A DNA stretch of 64,000 nt from assembly GCA_938007995.1 (NCBI GenBank), contig CALLLW010000016.1, positions 20,870 through 84,869 on the forward strand. The letters are read 5' to 3'. This stretch comes from an uncultured Granulosicoccaceae bacterium. Lineage in GTDB: Bacteria > Pseudomonadota > Gammaproteobacteria > Granulosicoccales > Granulosicoccaceae. The notes under the pieces are model-generated. The model made no database searches. It worked only from the letters and a program-made list of their open reading frames with translations, and was not told the DNA's origin. Shown here piece after piece: positions 7,633 to 16,587 of the stretch; position 1 is the first letter of the stretch, and every line of letters starts with the position of its first letter. A program made the position numbers and the translations under genes.

Positions 7633-9492
7633 GTGTTTTCCTATTTTGAAAATCTGATAAACCCACTCGCAGATGCGCCGGTACAACAACCGCCCGGCAC
7701 AACGCGACAGTTCTTTTATCACTATCTGTGGCCAATCCGCTGGATTCTGCTTGTCACTGTAGTGATGAGTGCAATCGCCTCGATCTCGGAACTCATGCTG
7801 TATGTTTATCTGGGTCGCCTTGTTGACTGGATGAATGAAACCCCGCCGGAGAATTTTTTCTCTGTTCACGCCAATGCATTAATGCTGATGGCGTTTGTGG
7901 TTGTGGTTGTCAGACCGGTGAGTATGTTGATTGCACGCAGTCTGATCACGTTAACGCTGACCCCTGGTTTATCCAACACAGTCAGGTGGCGCAATCATCG
8001 TTATGTAGTCCGGCAGAGCCTTAATTATTTTCAGAGTGATTTTGCCGGTCGAGTAGCGCAAAAGGTCATGCAGACTGGCAACTCGTTCAGAGAGACTGTT
8101 TTAAACGTGCTGGATGGAGTCATGCTGCTGGTGATTTATCTGGCCGGTATTGTCTGGCTGTTCCTTGATATAGATGCACGGCTGCTGGTGCCGGTAATCT
8201 TCTGGCTGATTGGTTATCTGATTGTTGTGGTAAAACTAATGCCACCTGTTGGTAAATTGAGTCGGTCAGTGTCAGAGGCAAACTCTTCACTCACCGGGCG
8301 CATAGTGGACAGTTACACCAACATACAGGCAGTTAAGTTGTTTGCACATGCCGAGCGGGAAGAGCAGTTTGTATCAACCGGGTTTGTGCGCCATACAAAT
8401 GCGTTAAGAGCGCTGCTGCGTGGTATTCAGCGTATGTTGTGTTCGCTAATTGTGATGAATACCTTGTTGATTCTGTCAACAGCGTGGTTGTCAATTCACT
8501 ACTGGCAGCAGGGTACGGTGACAGTGGGTGCAATAGCGATAGCCAATGGTTTAATACTACGCCTGAACCAGATGTCTGGCTGGATACTGCGAACTATCTC
8601 ATCGTTATTCGAAAGCATAGGGACTGTACAGAACGGTATTGAAACAATATCTGTGAATAACACAGTCACAGACCGGGCAGATGCGGCTGATCTTAAGATA
8701 TCTGATGCCACGGTTGAGTTTGATTCAGTGCAGTTTAAATACTCTGATGGTGCAGGCGCTGATAAGCCACAGATCAGCAAACTAAATGTTATAGAGAATT
8801 TCTCGCTCACGGTTGCCGCGGGTGAAAAGATAGGAATTGTAGGCCGCTCCGGTGCCGGGAAGTCGACTCTGGTCAACCTGTTACTGCGTTTTTACGATGT
8901 AAACCACGGGTCAATCCGTATCGATAATCAGGACATTGCCACGGTTACGCAAAGTAGTTTGCGTGAAAGTATTGCGATGGTCTCTCAGGATACCTCTCTG
9001 TTGCATCGTTCGATCAGGGACAATATTTCTTACGGTAAGCCTGATGCTACTGATAGTGAAATACAGCAGGCAGCTGTGTTGGCACAGGCAGATAGGTTTA
9101 TTCCTGACCTTGTTGATTCACAAGGCAGGCGAGGTTACGACGCGCATGTTGGTGAGCGTGGCGTTAAGTTATCAGGCGGACAAAGACAGCGAATTGCCAT
9201 TGCGCGTTTGATCTTGAAAGATGCACCGATTTTGATTCTTGATGAAGCCACATCTGCACTGGACTCAGAGGTAGAAGCTGCCATTCAGGAAAAACTGATT
9301 GATCTGATGCATGGCAAAACAGTGATTGCGATAGCACATCGCCTATCGACAATCGCAGCGATGGATCGACTGATCGTGATGGATGACGGACGTATCATTG
9401 AAAGTGGCAGTCATCAGCAGCTGATCGATAGTAAGGGTTTATATGCCGAGCTATGGAGTCGGCAATCAGGTGGCTTTTTGCCTCAGCAGTAA
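7633..9492 (+). CDS. ABC exporter, fused permease and ATPase (MsbA/MdlB type)
   Basis: This half-transporter has 619 residues: six transmembrane helices in residues ~25-330, then an ATPase domain. Walker A is GRSGAGKST from residue 404, the signature is VKLSGGQRQR, Walker B is ILILDEATSALD and the switch is AHRLST. Such homodimeric exporters move lipids, peptides or drugs outward. The start is GTG 7633, preceded by AAAGGA at good spacing; there is no better ATG. The ATPase is complete with no obvious lesion. No partner gene or accessory periplasmic protein is adjacent, so the substrate remains unknown. Confidence 0.9.
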   Translation: MFSYFENLINPLADAPVQQPPGTTRQFFYHYLWPIRWILLVTVVMSAIASISELMLYVYLGRLVDWMNETPPENFFSVHANALMLMAFVVVVVRPVSMLIARSLITLTLTPGLSNTVRWRNHRYVVRQSLNYFQSDFAGRVAQKVMQTGNSFRETVLNVLDGVMLLVIYLAGIVWLFLDIDARLLVPVIFWLIGYLIVVVKLMPPVGKLSRSVSEANSSLTGRIVDSYTNIQAVKLFAHAEREEQFVSTGFVRHTNALRALLRGIQRMLCSLIVMNTLLILSTAWLSIHYWQQGTVTVGAIAIANGLILRLNQMSGWILRTISSLFESIGTVQNGIETISVNNTVTDRADAADLKISDATVEFDSVQFKYSDGAGADKPQISKLNVIENFSLTVAAGEKIGIVGRSGAGKSTLVNLLLRFYDVNHGSIRIDNQDIATVTQSSLRESIAMVSQDTSLLHRSIRDNISYGKPDATDSEIQQAAVLAQADRFIPDLVDSQGRRGYDAHVGERGVKLSGGQRQRIAIARLILKDAPILILDEATSALDSEVEAAIQEKLIDLMHGKTVIAIAHRLSTIAAMDRLIVMDDGRIIESGSHQQLIDSKGLYAELWSRQSGGFLPQQ

Positions 9493-9776
9493 GATGTTCT
9501 GGTGCCCTTGCATGCATGTGCAATTGTCTAGCGGTACTTAGTTTGTTCGGGACTTAGTTTGATCTGTACCTGATAGTTACTTGCCCGGAACTGCTGTCTA
9601 GTGGCCGACTGCAAAAATACACTCCCTGCAGCGCCGGATCCCCGTGCCTTGACTGTACTGAAAACAGGCGCTTGTGATGACATGTAAGTATCAAAAATAT
9701 TACACTTTGGAGGGTTTTAAGTCAGCCAATGCGCCGTCGTTTACAGTAGAAAAGAAAACTGTTTAAGGGAGCAGAC

Positions 9777-10622
9777 ATGCTTAAAGTGCTACTTGCCGTT
9801 GGTGGCGTTCTGTTTATCGGACTCGGTGTGTTCGGTGTAAAGTATCTTGAGAATCTGACAGGTGGCGAAAGTCAGTCCGTGCCGATGGCTGTCGATGCGC
9901 AAGCGAACGTGCTTTTTGATGAATCTGCTACAACCCAGGTCAGTACGCAACCCACTACAGAACAATCCAGTGCAGAACAATCCACTACAGAACAACAGAC
10001 AGTCGTTGCGACGGCCTCCGGTGTCGTGGAGGATCTGAATGATCAAGCAAGTTCGGTGCTCAGCGACAATGTCATAGTGCAAGACACCGACATCGAGCAG
10101 ACTGCACCGGTGATCACGGAAGCCGATGACACAATTATCGTTGCAGACAACAACTTGAATGTAGAGGGTACGGTAGTCGAGATATCAGCTGATGGTGCCG
10201 AACCGATCGCTCCGGCGCAGGCTGCCGGCGATTTGATCGCAATGGCAGAGCAGGCCAAATCAGCGAGTCGCAACGAGCAGGTAAATCTGGCAACTACGGT
10301 ACTGGCCTCTGGGAATCAACCGGTGGTGTCACCTGCGTCGGTTGTTGTGCCAACAGAAGGTGCACTCGATAAGCAAGCTGACGCTCAGTCAGTTATTGTG
10401 ACGACAACTGGCAATCTTGGTATTGACGGGCTAATTGTGATTAAAGACAGAGTCAACATGCGTGAAGGGCCGTCTATTGATCATCCTGTGGTACTGACTC
10501 TGGAAGCAGGACACGAGTTAATGGAATTCAAGCGCGACGGCAAGTGGGTGCACGTGGGTGCCTATGGTACTTCCGGCAAAATCGGTTGGGTGCATGAACG
10601 TCTTGTCGGGCCGGCACAGTAG
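9777..10622 (+). CDS. membrane-anchored SH3b-domain protein
   Basis: The protein has 281 residues. Residues 5-25 form one hydrophobic helix (signal anchor), residues ~30-215 are a Thr/Gln/Ala/Asp-rich low-complexity linker, and the C-terminal ~65 residues form a bacterial SH3 domain (VNMREGPSIDHPVVLTL, KWVHVGAY, GWVHERLV). Bacterial SH3b domains usually bind cell-wall peptides. The protein therefore probably sits in the inner membrane with the SH3b domain in the periplasm. AAGGGAGCAGAC precedes the ATG. It lies just upstream of the EndoU-like gene on the same strand, which also has an N-terminal anchor followed by a Ser/Gln/Ala linker; a shared role is only a guess. Confidence 0.75.
   Translation: MLKVLLAVGGVLFIGLGVFGVKYLENLTGGESQSVPMAVDAQANVLFDESATTQVSTQPTTEQSSAEQSTTEQQTVVATASGVVEDLNDQASSVLSDNVIVQDTDIEQTAPVITEADDTIIVADNNLNVEGTVVEISADGAEPIAPAQAAGDLIAMAEQAKSASRNEQVNLATTVLASGNQPVVSPASVVVPTEGALDKQADAQSVIVTTTGNLGIDGLIVIKDRVNMREGPSIDHPVVLTLEAGHELMEFKRDGKWVHVGAYGTSGKIGWVHERLVGPAQ
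9954..9998. repeat. 15-bp coding repeat, three copies
   Basis: ACTACAGAACAATCC, AGTGCAGAACAATCC and ACTACAGAACAACAG lie head to tail and encode TTEQSSAEQSTTEQQ in the linker of the SH3b protein. Confidence 0.85.
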
Positions 10623-10754
10623 TCCCGAACGGTTTTAAGGCAGTTCAGATTCGTTAGCTGCCGCACCGGTCCCGGCACTTGATCCGAATGATCTGGCTGG
10701 AAGTCTGCGGCAGTTGTTGTATGCTGGGCATCTGTTACTTTCCGGCAAAATAAT

Positions 10755-11315
10755 ATGCTTAACAAAAAGGTTGCTCTGCCGATTATCGCCGCAGTGCTTA
10801 TGGCGCTGGGTGTTAACCTTGAGAGATTCGGGATTGACCTTGAGGCACTGATTGGTGGTCAATCGGCTGCCACAGCAACGGGCCAGAGTGCTGCGAAATA
10901 TCAGTCCGGCAGCAAGTGGTCGAATACATCGCCCGAGATTAACCTGCACCATATTTTTGAGGGAGAGATTAATCGCAGCGGTAAACCGGTCGGCTATCAT
11001 TCGCGGCCCGGCGGGATTGATCCTGATGGTGCAAAAATAGTCAGAATTCGCGACAACCCCAACAGCAACGGTATATACACTGCCACCATAGCCATTCGAG
11101 ATGGCAATCAGTGGAAAGAAAAGTTTTCGAGCTTTTTCCCTGACAGTATGTCTGCAGACGAGGTAACTTCTGCGGTATTGAATGCCTACCGCAAAAGCTC
11201 CAACCAAAAAGCACAACCATGGCAGGGGCCTTCAGGCCACGGCTTCACCATTCAGGGCTATACAACATCACGAGGCGGTATTAACACCGCTTTTCCACTG
11301 TACAGGGGTGGTTAA
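10755..11315 (+). CDS. EndoU-like ribonuclease with N-terminal membrane/export segment
   Basis: The protein has 186 residues. Residues 5-22 are hydrophobic, a signal sequence or anchor, followed by a short Ala/Gln/Ser linker. From residue 62 the sequence has NLHHIFEGEIN, GKPVGYHSRPGG, a WKEKFSSFFP segment and a C-terminal GYTTSRGGINTAFPLY. This is the layout of the bacterial EndoU nuclease fold seen in contact-dependent toxins such as CdiA-CT and MafB: two histidines (candidates H65/H66 and H82), a lysine and a late Thr/Tyr pair (T178, Y183). EndoU enzymes cleave RNA, often tRNA. Here it is stand-alone, with no CdiA or Maf delivery part. Only two bases separate it from the next gene, so the pair is surely cotranscribed. 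Confidence 0.7.
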   Translation: MLNKKVALPIIAAVLMALGVNLERFGIDLEALIGGQSAATATGQSAAKYQSGSKWSNTSPEINLHHIFEGEINRSGKPVGYHSRPGGIDPDGAKIVRIRDNPNSNGIYTATIAIRDGNQWKEKFSSFFPDSMSADEVTSAVLNAYRKSSNQKAQPWQGPSGHGFTIQGYTTSRGGINTAFPLYRGG

Positions 11316-11317
11316 CC

Positions 11318-11635
11318 ATGTCTGATCTGGAATTTTTTCGTGATGAAGATGGCAACCCCTGTGCGCGCGGAGAAGACGAGCGCCTGGCAACTTTTATCCA
11401 GACTGACCTGCAGGGTTCGGTGCAGGTAGTCAGCGATCTGATCGCACAACTTGAGCAAGAGTCTTCGTCAGAGTTTCACGGCAATGCACACAGCTTAAGC
11501 ATTACGACCAAAACAGTCACGATAGAAGCTAACTTCGATGATGAAGCGCCGGACCGCCGTATAGCGCGAGATGAAATGTTGGAAGAACTTAACGCGTGGC
11601 GTGAATTTCTGCAGAGTGGCTCCGTACAAGTCTAG
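11318..11635 (+). CDS. YacL/UPF0231-like protein, candidate partner or immunity protein of EndoU
   Basis: The 105-residue acidic cytosolic protein has no signal. It begins LEFFRDEDGNPCARG, continues with a DLQGSVQVVSDLIAQLE helix, a SLSITTKTVTIEANFDDE beta segment and ends in EELNAWREFLQ. This is the pattern I recall for the YacL (UPF0231) family, whose members include small proteins encoded beside EndoU domains in Neisseria and other bacteria and thought to act as immunity proteins. Its start lies two bases after the EndoU stop. Protection against the nuclease is inferred from context and family, not shown. Confidence 0.65.
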   Translation: MSDLEFFRDEDGNPCARGEDERLATFIQTDLQGSVQVVSDLIAQLEQESSSEFHGNAHSLSITTKTVTIEANFDDEAPDRRIARDEMLEELNAWREFLQSGSVQV

Positions 11636-11714
11636 TGGCCCGCTATCAGCAGTGATTGCAGGTGAGGCAGAGTACACAACCGAATAGTGCGCAGACTCGC
11701 GGCACAAGACAAAT

Positions 11715-13646
11715 ATGAAAAAAACAGCACCCTACGGTTCGTGGCCGTCAGATATAACCACTGGTCTAATGACGTCTGGTGTCATCGGGCTTTCTGAAAC
11801 CAGGCTGCACGACGGTAACGTGTACTGGCTTGAATCAAGGCCCGATGAGCAAGGTCGTACGGTTATTGTTCGGCAAACGGTCAATGGAGAAAAAGAAGAG
11901 CTCATTCCGGCTGAGTACAGCTGTCGGACTCTCGTGCATGAATACGGTGGCGCGTGCTATCTGCCCACTGTTGCCGGTTTGTTTTTTGTAAATCAAAAAG
12001 ATCAGCAGATCTACAAGGTTGACTCTGCGTTGGCTGTTTCAAAAATTACCAATGCGGCCACTTTCCGTTTTGCAGATCTGGTGTACAGCGCCAGCAGTTC
12101 AAGTCTGGTCTGTGTCGCTGAAGAACACAACGATGATTACCCTGAGCCAAAAAACTCACTTGTTTCAATAGATATTTCAACTGGCGCAATTACCGTGTTA
12201 CACGAGGGGCAGGATTTCTATGCAGCACCGTGTTTGTCTGCCGATGATAAAAAACTTGCCTGGCTCTCATGGATGCATCCGTGTATGCCATGGGATGGCA
12301 CGCGTTTATGGCAAGCTGGTCTTAGCGGTGAAGGTGTTGCTGATGTTGAAGTGGTGGCAGGCGGTGACAGTGAATCAATCTTTCAACCGCAATGGAGTCC
12401 GGACGGGAGCTTGTATTTTGTTTCTGATAAAACCCACTGGTGGAATATTTATCGACTAGAGAATAGTGGCGTTGAACCAGTCTGCCCGATGCAGGCTGAA
12501 TTTGGTTTGCCGTTGTGGCAGTTTGGCATGACGCGTTACGGATTTATAAATCAGCACAGTATACTGACGTCATACATTGAGTCGGGTCTGGAAAAGCTTG
12601 CGGTAATCAATGTGGCGACCAAAGAGCTGCAGTGCATTGATACACCGCACAGCAGCTATTCGTCTTTAAGGACTGAAAATAATAAATACTGCTATATCGC
12701 ACAATCCGCCACTGACTTTACAGCAGTCTATGCTGGTGAAGCAGTTATTCAGGATCCGGCTACAAAATTAAACGAAGCGATGGTTTGTATTTCAACAGAT
12801 ATAGGGCTGGATAAGCTCAACTATTCAGTGGCTCAGGCGATCACCTTCCCAACTGGCGGCAATACAGAGGCGCATGGTTTTTTCTACAGCCCAATGCACA
12901 AAGACTATCAGGGACCGCAGGATGAACTGCCTCCGCTGCTGGTTATGATACACGGTGGGCCGACCTCTGCTACCTCAGATAGTCTGAGTCTGAAAATTCA
13001 GTACTGGACGAATCGAGGCTTTGCCGTACTTGATGTCAACTACAGAGGCAGCACCGGTTTTGGACGGATTTACCGCGATTCTCTGAAAGGTCAGTGGGGA
13101 GTAACTGATGTAGAGGATTGCGATCAGGGTGTTCGCTACCTGGTTGAAAAAGGCGTTGTGGATAAAAACCGGGTTGCCATTCGCGGAGGAAGTGCAGGGG
13201 GATTAACCGTGTTGACTGCACTGGCTGAAACAGAGACCTTCAAAGCAGGCACCAGTCTTTATGGGGTAACAGATCTCACGGCACTTGCAACTGAAACGCA
13301 CAAGTTTGAAGCGAGATACCTCGACAGTCTGATTGGCCCGTACCCGGAGGAAAAAGCGCTTTATGAGCAAAGATCGCCATCCAATCATGCCGAAAAAATT
13401 GTCTGCCCGGTGCTTTTTCTGCAAGGCAAAGAAGACAAAATAGTCCCGCCAAGCCAACCGGAAATCATGATCGATAAGCTTAAGGAAAATAATATTCCGG
13501 TAGCTTATCTATTGTTTGAAGGTGAGGCTCATGGTTTCAGAAAATCAGAGACTATTGTCAGCGCATTGCAGGCGGAGCTGGGCTTTTATGGTTCTGTATT
13601 CGGGTTTGATCCTGCGGATGATGTTGCAGTGCCGGAGTTCCTCTGA
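11715..13646 (+). CDS. S9 family (prolyl oligopeptidase-like) serine peptidase
   Basis: The protein has 643 residues: an N-terminal beta-propeller (~1-390) and a C-terminal alpha/beta hydrolase. The catalytic triad is visible as Ser493 in GGSAGG, Asp574 in GKEDKIVPP and His606 in GEAHGF. MIHGGPTSATSDS is the oxyanion region and NYRGSTGFGR a family hallmark. It would cleave short peptides, usually after proline or alanine, in the cytoplasm; no signal peptide is present. The gene starts at ATG 11715, 79 bases after the YacL-like gene, and may be read through from it. No lesion is seen. Confidence 0.9.
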   Translation: MKKTAPYGSWPSDITTGLMTSGVIGLSETRLHDGNVYWLESRPDEQGRTVIVRQTVNGEKEELIPAEYSCRTLVHEYGGACYLPTVAGLFFVNQKDQQIYKVDSALAVSKITNAATFRFADLVYSASSSSLVCVAEEHNDDYPEPKNSLVSIDISTGAITVLHEGQDFYAAPCLSADDKKLAWLSWMHPCMPWDGTRLWQAGLSGEGVADVEVVAGGDSESIFQPQWSPDGSLYFVSDKTHWWNIYRLENSGVEPVCPMQAEFGLPLWQFGMTRYGFINQHSILTSYIESGLEKLAVINVATKELQCIDTPHSSYSSLRTENNKYCYIAQSATDFTAVYAGEAVIQDPATKLNEAMVCISTDIGLDKLNYSVAQAITFPTGGNTEAHGFFYSPMHKDYQGPQDELPPLLVMIHGGPTSATSDSLSLKIQYWTNRGFAVLDVNYRGSTGFGRIYRDSLKGQWGVTDVEDCDQGVRYLVEKGVVDKNRVAIRGGSAGGLTVLTALAETETFKAGTSLYGVTDLTALATETHKFEARYLDSLIGPYPEEKALYEQRSPSNHAEKIVCPVLFLQGKEDKIVPPSQPEIMIDKLKENNIPVAYLLFEGEAHGFRKSETIVSALQAELGFYGSVFGFDPADDVAVPEFL

Positions 13647-13865
13647 GATAAGTGGCACCATAGCTCTGCTCAAGTTCTGAAAACCCGGGCCTGATATGCC
13701 TGATCTGACAGTCTTGATCGGACCCACTTATACTAAGAAACCGTTACTCACTGCACGCACTCACAGCAAATTACCAATATAGCTAACTTTCCGGCAAGTG
13801 ATTAAATCTTGCAGCATCCCCGGGCATAGTGGTGTCCGATCCATTCCCGGCAACTTGTATAGTGA

Positions 13866-14453
13866 TTATTTTTTGTGGTTTAACTTTTTCACTTCTTTAT
13901 AGCGAAAGCAGTCGATAGTGTGGTCGTTGACCATACCTACCCCTTGCATATAGGCATAGCAAATAGTCTCGCCGATAAATTTAAATCCCTGCTTTTTTAG
14001 ATCACGACTCATTTGCGTACTAACAGAAGTTTTAGCCGGAACCTGGCTGGAGTTTTTAAAGTTATTCTGAATCGGTTTTCCATCGACAAACTGCCAGATA
14101 TATTCTGCAAAAGATCCGTATTCCTGTTGGATTTTTTTGCACGCCATGGCATTGCTTCTGACAGAGAATATTTTTAATCGATTGCGAATTAAACCGGGAT
14201 CGAGCAGTGCTTTTTCGAGTTTTGCATCAGTAAATTTTGCCAGCTTGTCAATATTGAATTCAGCAAAGACCTTGCGGTAGTGTTCCCGCTTTTGTAGCAC
14301 TACATGCCAGCTGACACCCGCCTGTGCGCCCTCAAGGATCAACATTTCGAATAGCTTTTGATCATCGTAGACAGGTACACCCCATTCGGTGTCATGGTAG
14401 TCTCTGTCGAGCTGGTTGCTTTCACACCACGCGCAGCGTTTTTTGATTGGCAT
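13866..14453 (-). CDS. tag: DNA-3-methyladenine glycosylase I
   Basis: Tag excises 3-methyladenine from alkylated DNA. The 195-residue product begins with a zinc-binding RCAWC, has YHDTEWGVPVYDD and FEMLILEGAQAGVSW, the hallmark with the active-site glutamate, and ends with the NDHTIDCFRY zinc ligands. ATG 14453 with an AGGA upstream gives the usual length (E. coli has 187). The longer upstream frame overlaps the DUF2288 gene and adds nothing recognisable. It is the last of three same-strand genes (S41 protease, DUF2288, tag). Confidence 0.93.
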   Translation of the reverse strand: MPIKKRCAWCESNQLDRDYHDTEWGVPVYDDQKLFEMLILEGAQAGVSWHVVLQKREHYRKVFAEFNIDKLAKFTDAKLEKALLDPGLIRNRLKIFSVRSNAMACKKIQQEYGSFAEYIWQFVDGKPIQNNFKNSSQVPAKTSVSTQMSRDLKKQGFKFIGETICYAYMQGVGMVNDHTIDCFRYKEVKKLNHKK

Positions 14454-14533
14454 GGATTGGTTTCCTGCTTGCGTGTTTATATTGTGTTGTAAGTGCTGCA
14501 GGAAATAAAGTCTGAAAGACCCGGGGAGTGCTT

Positions 14534-14872
14534 TCAGTGAGTGTCTTTGGGCAGGCCTTTCTGCTGTACCAGTACCCACGGTGCCACTACAACACACCAG
14601 AACTGTGGATTATCCTTGTTCCATTTTCGCGCATCGTCATCACTGGCACGCTGGACACTGCCGGCATCAAGCCAGCTCTGCATCCGGACTTTGTTGTCTA
14701 TGGAGATACTATGCGCAACGGTGACCAGGTCGAGCTCCGCATCAACTTTAATCACTACACCACGTGCAAAGTGCTTGATAAGCTCCTGCCACTCGATCAT
14801 ACCTGTCTGTTGATTAATTTCGTTAAATACAGACTCGGGAATTTTATCTGCAGGCATTTCTTTGTCTGCCAA
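14534..14872 (-). CDS. DUF2288 family protein
   Basis: The 112-residue protein has IEWQELIKHFARGVVIKVD, DLVTVAHSIS, VRMQSWLDAGSV and a terminal FWCVVVAPWVLVQQ, the conserved core of DUF2288, a small cytosolic family of unknown function found in gammaproteobacteria and cyanobacteria. The frame opens with TTG at 14872; an ATG five codons in (14857) is an equally possible start, and neither has a strong ribosome site. It follows the S41 protease stop by 11 bases, so the two are likely cotranscribed. Confidence 0.8.
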   Translation of the reverse strand: MADKEMPADKIPESVFNEINQQTGMIEWQELIKHFARGVVIKVDAELDLVTVAHSISIDNKVRMQSWLDAGSVQRASDDDARKWNKDNPQFWCVVVAPWVLVQQKGLPKDTH

Positions 14873-14883
14873 TGGAAAGGTCT

Positions 14884-16314
14884 CTATTGCGCGGTAGCCA
14901 TGGATTGTTGCAGTCTTTCGAGTGCTGTGTGTAATTGTATATCTTTTGCGGCGATAAATTCATCTGCCTTGTCTGGATGTTTTTCACGTACATCCTGTTC
15001 CAGCAGGGTTCTTTGGTAAGCCCGGGCGTTGTCGTTGATATTTAGCGATCCTGTTCTTCGAAACATAAAGTCACTGTCAGTTTCAACAGTTACATCCGGG
15101 ACAATGCCGTTCTCATGAATCATTTCATGATCCGGTCTGCCAAACATGGCGATTGTTGTCCGGACTGCTCCGCCAAGTGGTTCAGCGAGGTTAAATACTT
15201 TTTGCACAAGACCTTTACCGAACGACCGGGTGCCAATAATTATTCCACGTTCGTAAGCCTGTATGGCTCCGGCAACGATCTCTGATGATGACATACTGTC
15301 GCCATTGATCAGCACGGCAAGTGGCTTGTCTGTCAGATGCTCGCCGTGACGAGGCAGCTGTTTTATTGCGCCTGTTTTATATCGTTCGCAATACATATTT
15401 TTTTCTGTGCTGAACATCGAGACTATGGCTCGTGCCGCACGTGTTGAGCCACCCGGGTTGTCGCGAAGATCAAGGATGAAGCTCTCTGCACCCTGGCTGA
15501 GCAGCTCGCGTAATAATTTTTCAACTCGCGTGTGAGTCTTGCTGCCGAAGCGGCTGATTTTGATATAGCCGGTTTTGTTGTTGAGAAGTTCGGAGTCTGT
15601 GTAGTGGAGCTCCACTGCTGCACGCTTCACGGCAATTTGATGGTTGTCCTTGTTGCGCCTGACTGTAAGGTGCCCTGTGGATTCTTTCGGGCCTTTAAGA
15701 GCTGCGACAACTTCGCTGGAAGTGAGTCCTTTCAACAGTTTGTCATCTATGCTGATCAGGTGGTCACCGGGAAGTATGTTCTTGCCATCCATTGGTCCGT
15801 TGGCCAGTGGTCCGATAACTATCGGGTAGTCATCGGTGATTGCTCTGAATTTGAGGCCGATTCCAACAAAGTTACCGTTGCGGCGTGAGTTGTATCTTTT
15901 CAGCGCTTCCGGGTAAATGTAGTTTGCGTACTGATCATTGTAAAATTCTATGGTTTCAGAAAGTATTTCACGCATGATGTCAATACGTGCTGCTTCAGCG
16001 GTTTCCTGATAATCGTCAGCTTGCTTATCCAGTTCGCTTTCAATCGCTTCCACTCGCCTGTTGTAGTCATTGATTATCTCCTGCCTTGTCGGTGGGGTTT
16101 CCTCAGTAAACAGGGTCAGCTGTGTCTGCTCTATGATATTGAGCGCTTTAACGAACTCTGCATAGGCAGTTGGTTTGACAGCAGCAGAAGCTGGCGTGGC
16201 TGCAGACATGAATATCACCAAAACCAGGCTTGCAAGTGCGCGTACCGGATTGTAACGGTTGAGTTTCCAGCTTGCTGGCGGTCTGGATACTGCTGGGGTC
16301 GAGTAAAGACTCAT
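14884..16314 (-). CDS. S41 family C-terminal processing peptidase (CtpA-like)
   Basis: The product is 476 residues. An N-terminal signal sequence (ALASLVLVIFMSAATPASA) directs it to the periplasm. A PDZ domain follows (IGPLANGPMDGKNILPGDHLISID), then the S41 catalytic core. The nucleophile serine is in NGDSMSSSEIVAGA and the general-base lysine in GTRSFGKGLVQ. Such proteases trim envelope proteins or regulate peptidoglycan hydrolases. ATG 16314 is preferred over the TTG two codons upstream. It heads the three-gene reverse-strand set with DUF2288 and tag. A possible promoter is noted at 16403-16431. Confidence 0.9.
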   Translation of the reverse strand: MSLYSTPAVSRPPASWKLNRYNPVRALASLVLVIFMSAATPASAAVKPTAYAEFVKALNIIEQTQLTLFTEETPPTRQEIINDYNRRVEAIESELDKQADDYQETAEAARIDIMREILSETIEFYNDQYANYIYPEALKRYNSRRNGNFVGIGLKFRAITDDYPIVIGPLANGPMDGKNILPGDHLISIDDKLLKGLTSSEVVAALKGPKESTGHLTVRRNKDNHQIAVKRAAVELHYTDSELLNNKTGYIKISRFGSKTHTRVEKLLRELLSQGAESFILDLRDNPGGSTRAARAIVSMFSTEKNMYCERYKTGAIKQLPRHGEHLTDKPLAVLINGDSMSSSEIVAGAIQAYERGIIIGTRSFGKGLVQKVFNLAEPLGGAVRTTIAMFGRPDHEMIHENGIVPDVTVETDSDFMFRRTGSLNINDNARAYQRTLLEQDVREKHPDKADEFIAAKDIQLHTALERLQQSMATAQ

Positions 16315-16402
16315 GGTCAAGCCTGGTAGGTTTGAAAGACTATGCGCTGCAAATCGTGCGCCGTTGTGGTGTTACTTCTGACATGGCTGGTGACTCTGCG
16401 GC

Positions 16403-16431
16403 AGTATAATACCCGGAATCTTGCCCGGTAA
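16403..16431 (-). promoter_or_regulatory. candidate sigma-70 promoter for the S41 protease set
   Basis: On the reverse strand TTACCG (-35 position) is followed after 17 bases by TATACT (-10, five of six matches). It lies about 90 bases before the protease start. The -35 is weak, so this is a suggestion only. Confidence 0.35.
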
Positions 16432-16587
16432 TACCGCTAACGCGTTGCGCTTTGCCTGTGGTTTTTGTTGATCAGGTTTTTTGCTGAACAAGGGATTTAG
16501 GCAGAATCAGGGACTTTTGCTGTAAAAGTTGTGCGCAAGTGATCTGCGCGTGGTGGCTGCCAGAAGAGTAAGACTGGTTTGCGTGAA

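Noticed and set aside
9509..9524. TTGCA...TGCAA hairpin after the ABC exporter gene
   Set aside because: Only five base pairs and no T tract follow, so it is not a convincing terminator.
10635..11216. 193-codon reverse frame opposite the EndoU-like gene
   Set aside because: The forward frame carries an export segment, EndoU-like motifs and tight coupling to the next gene; the reverse frame has none.
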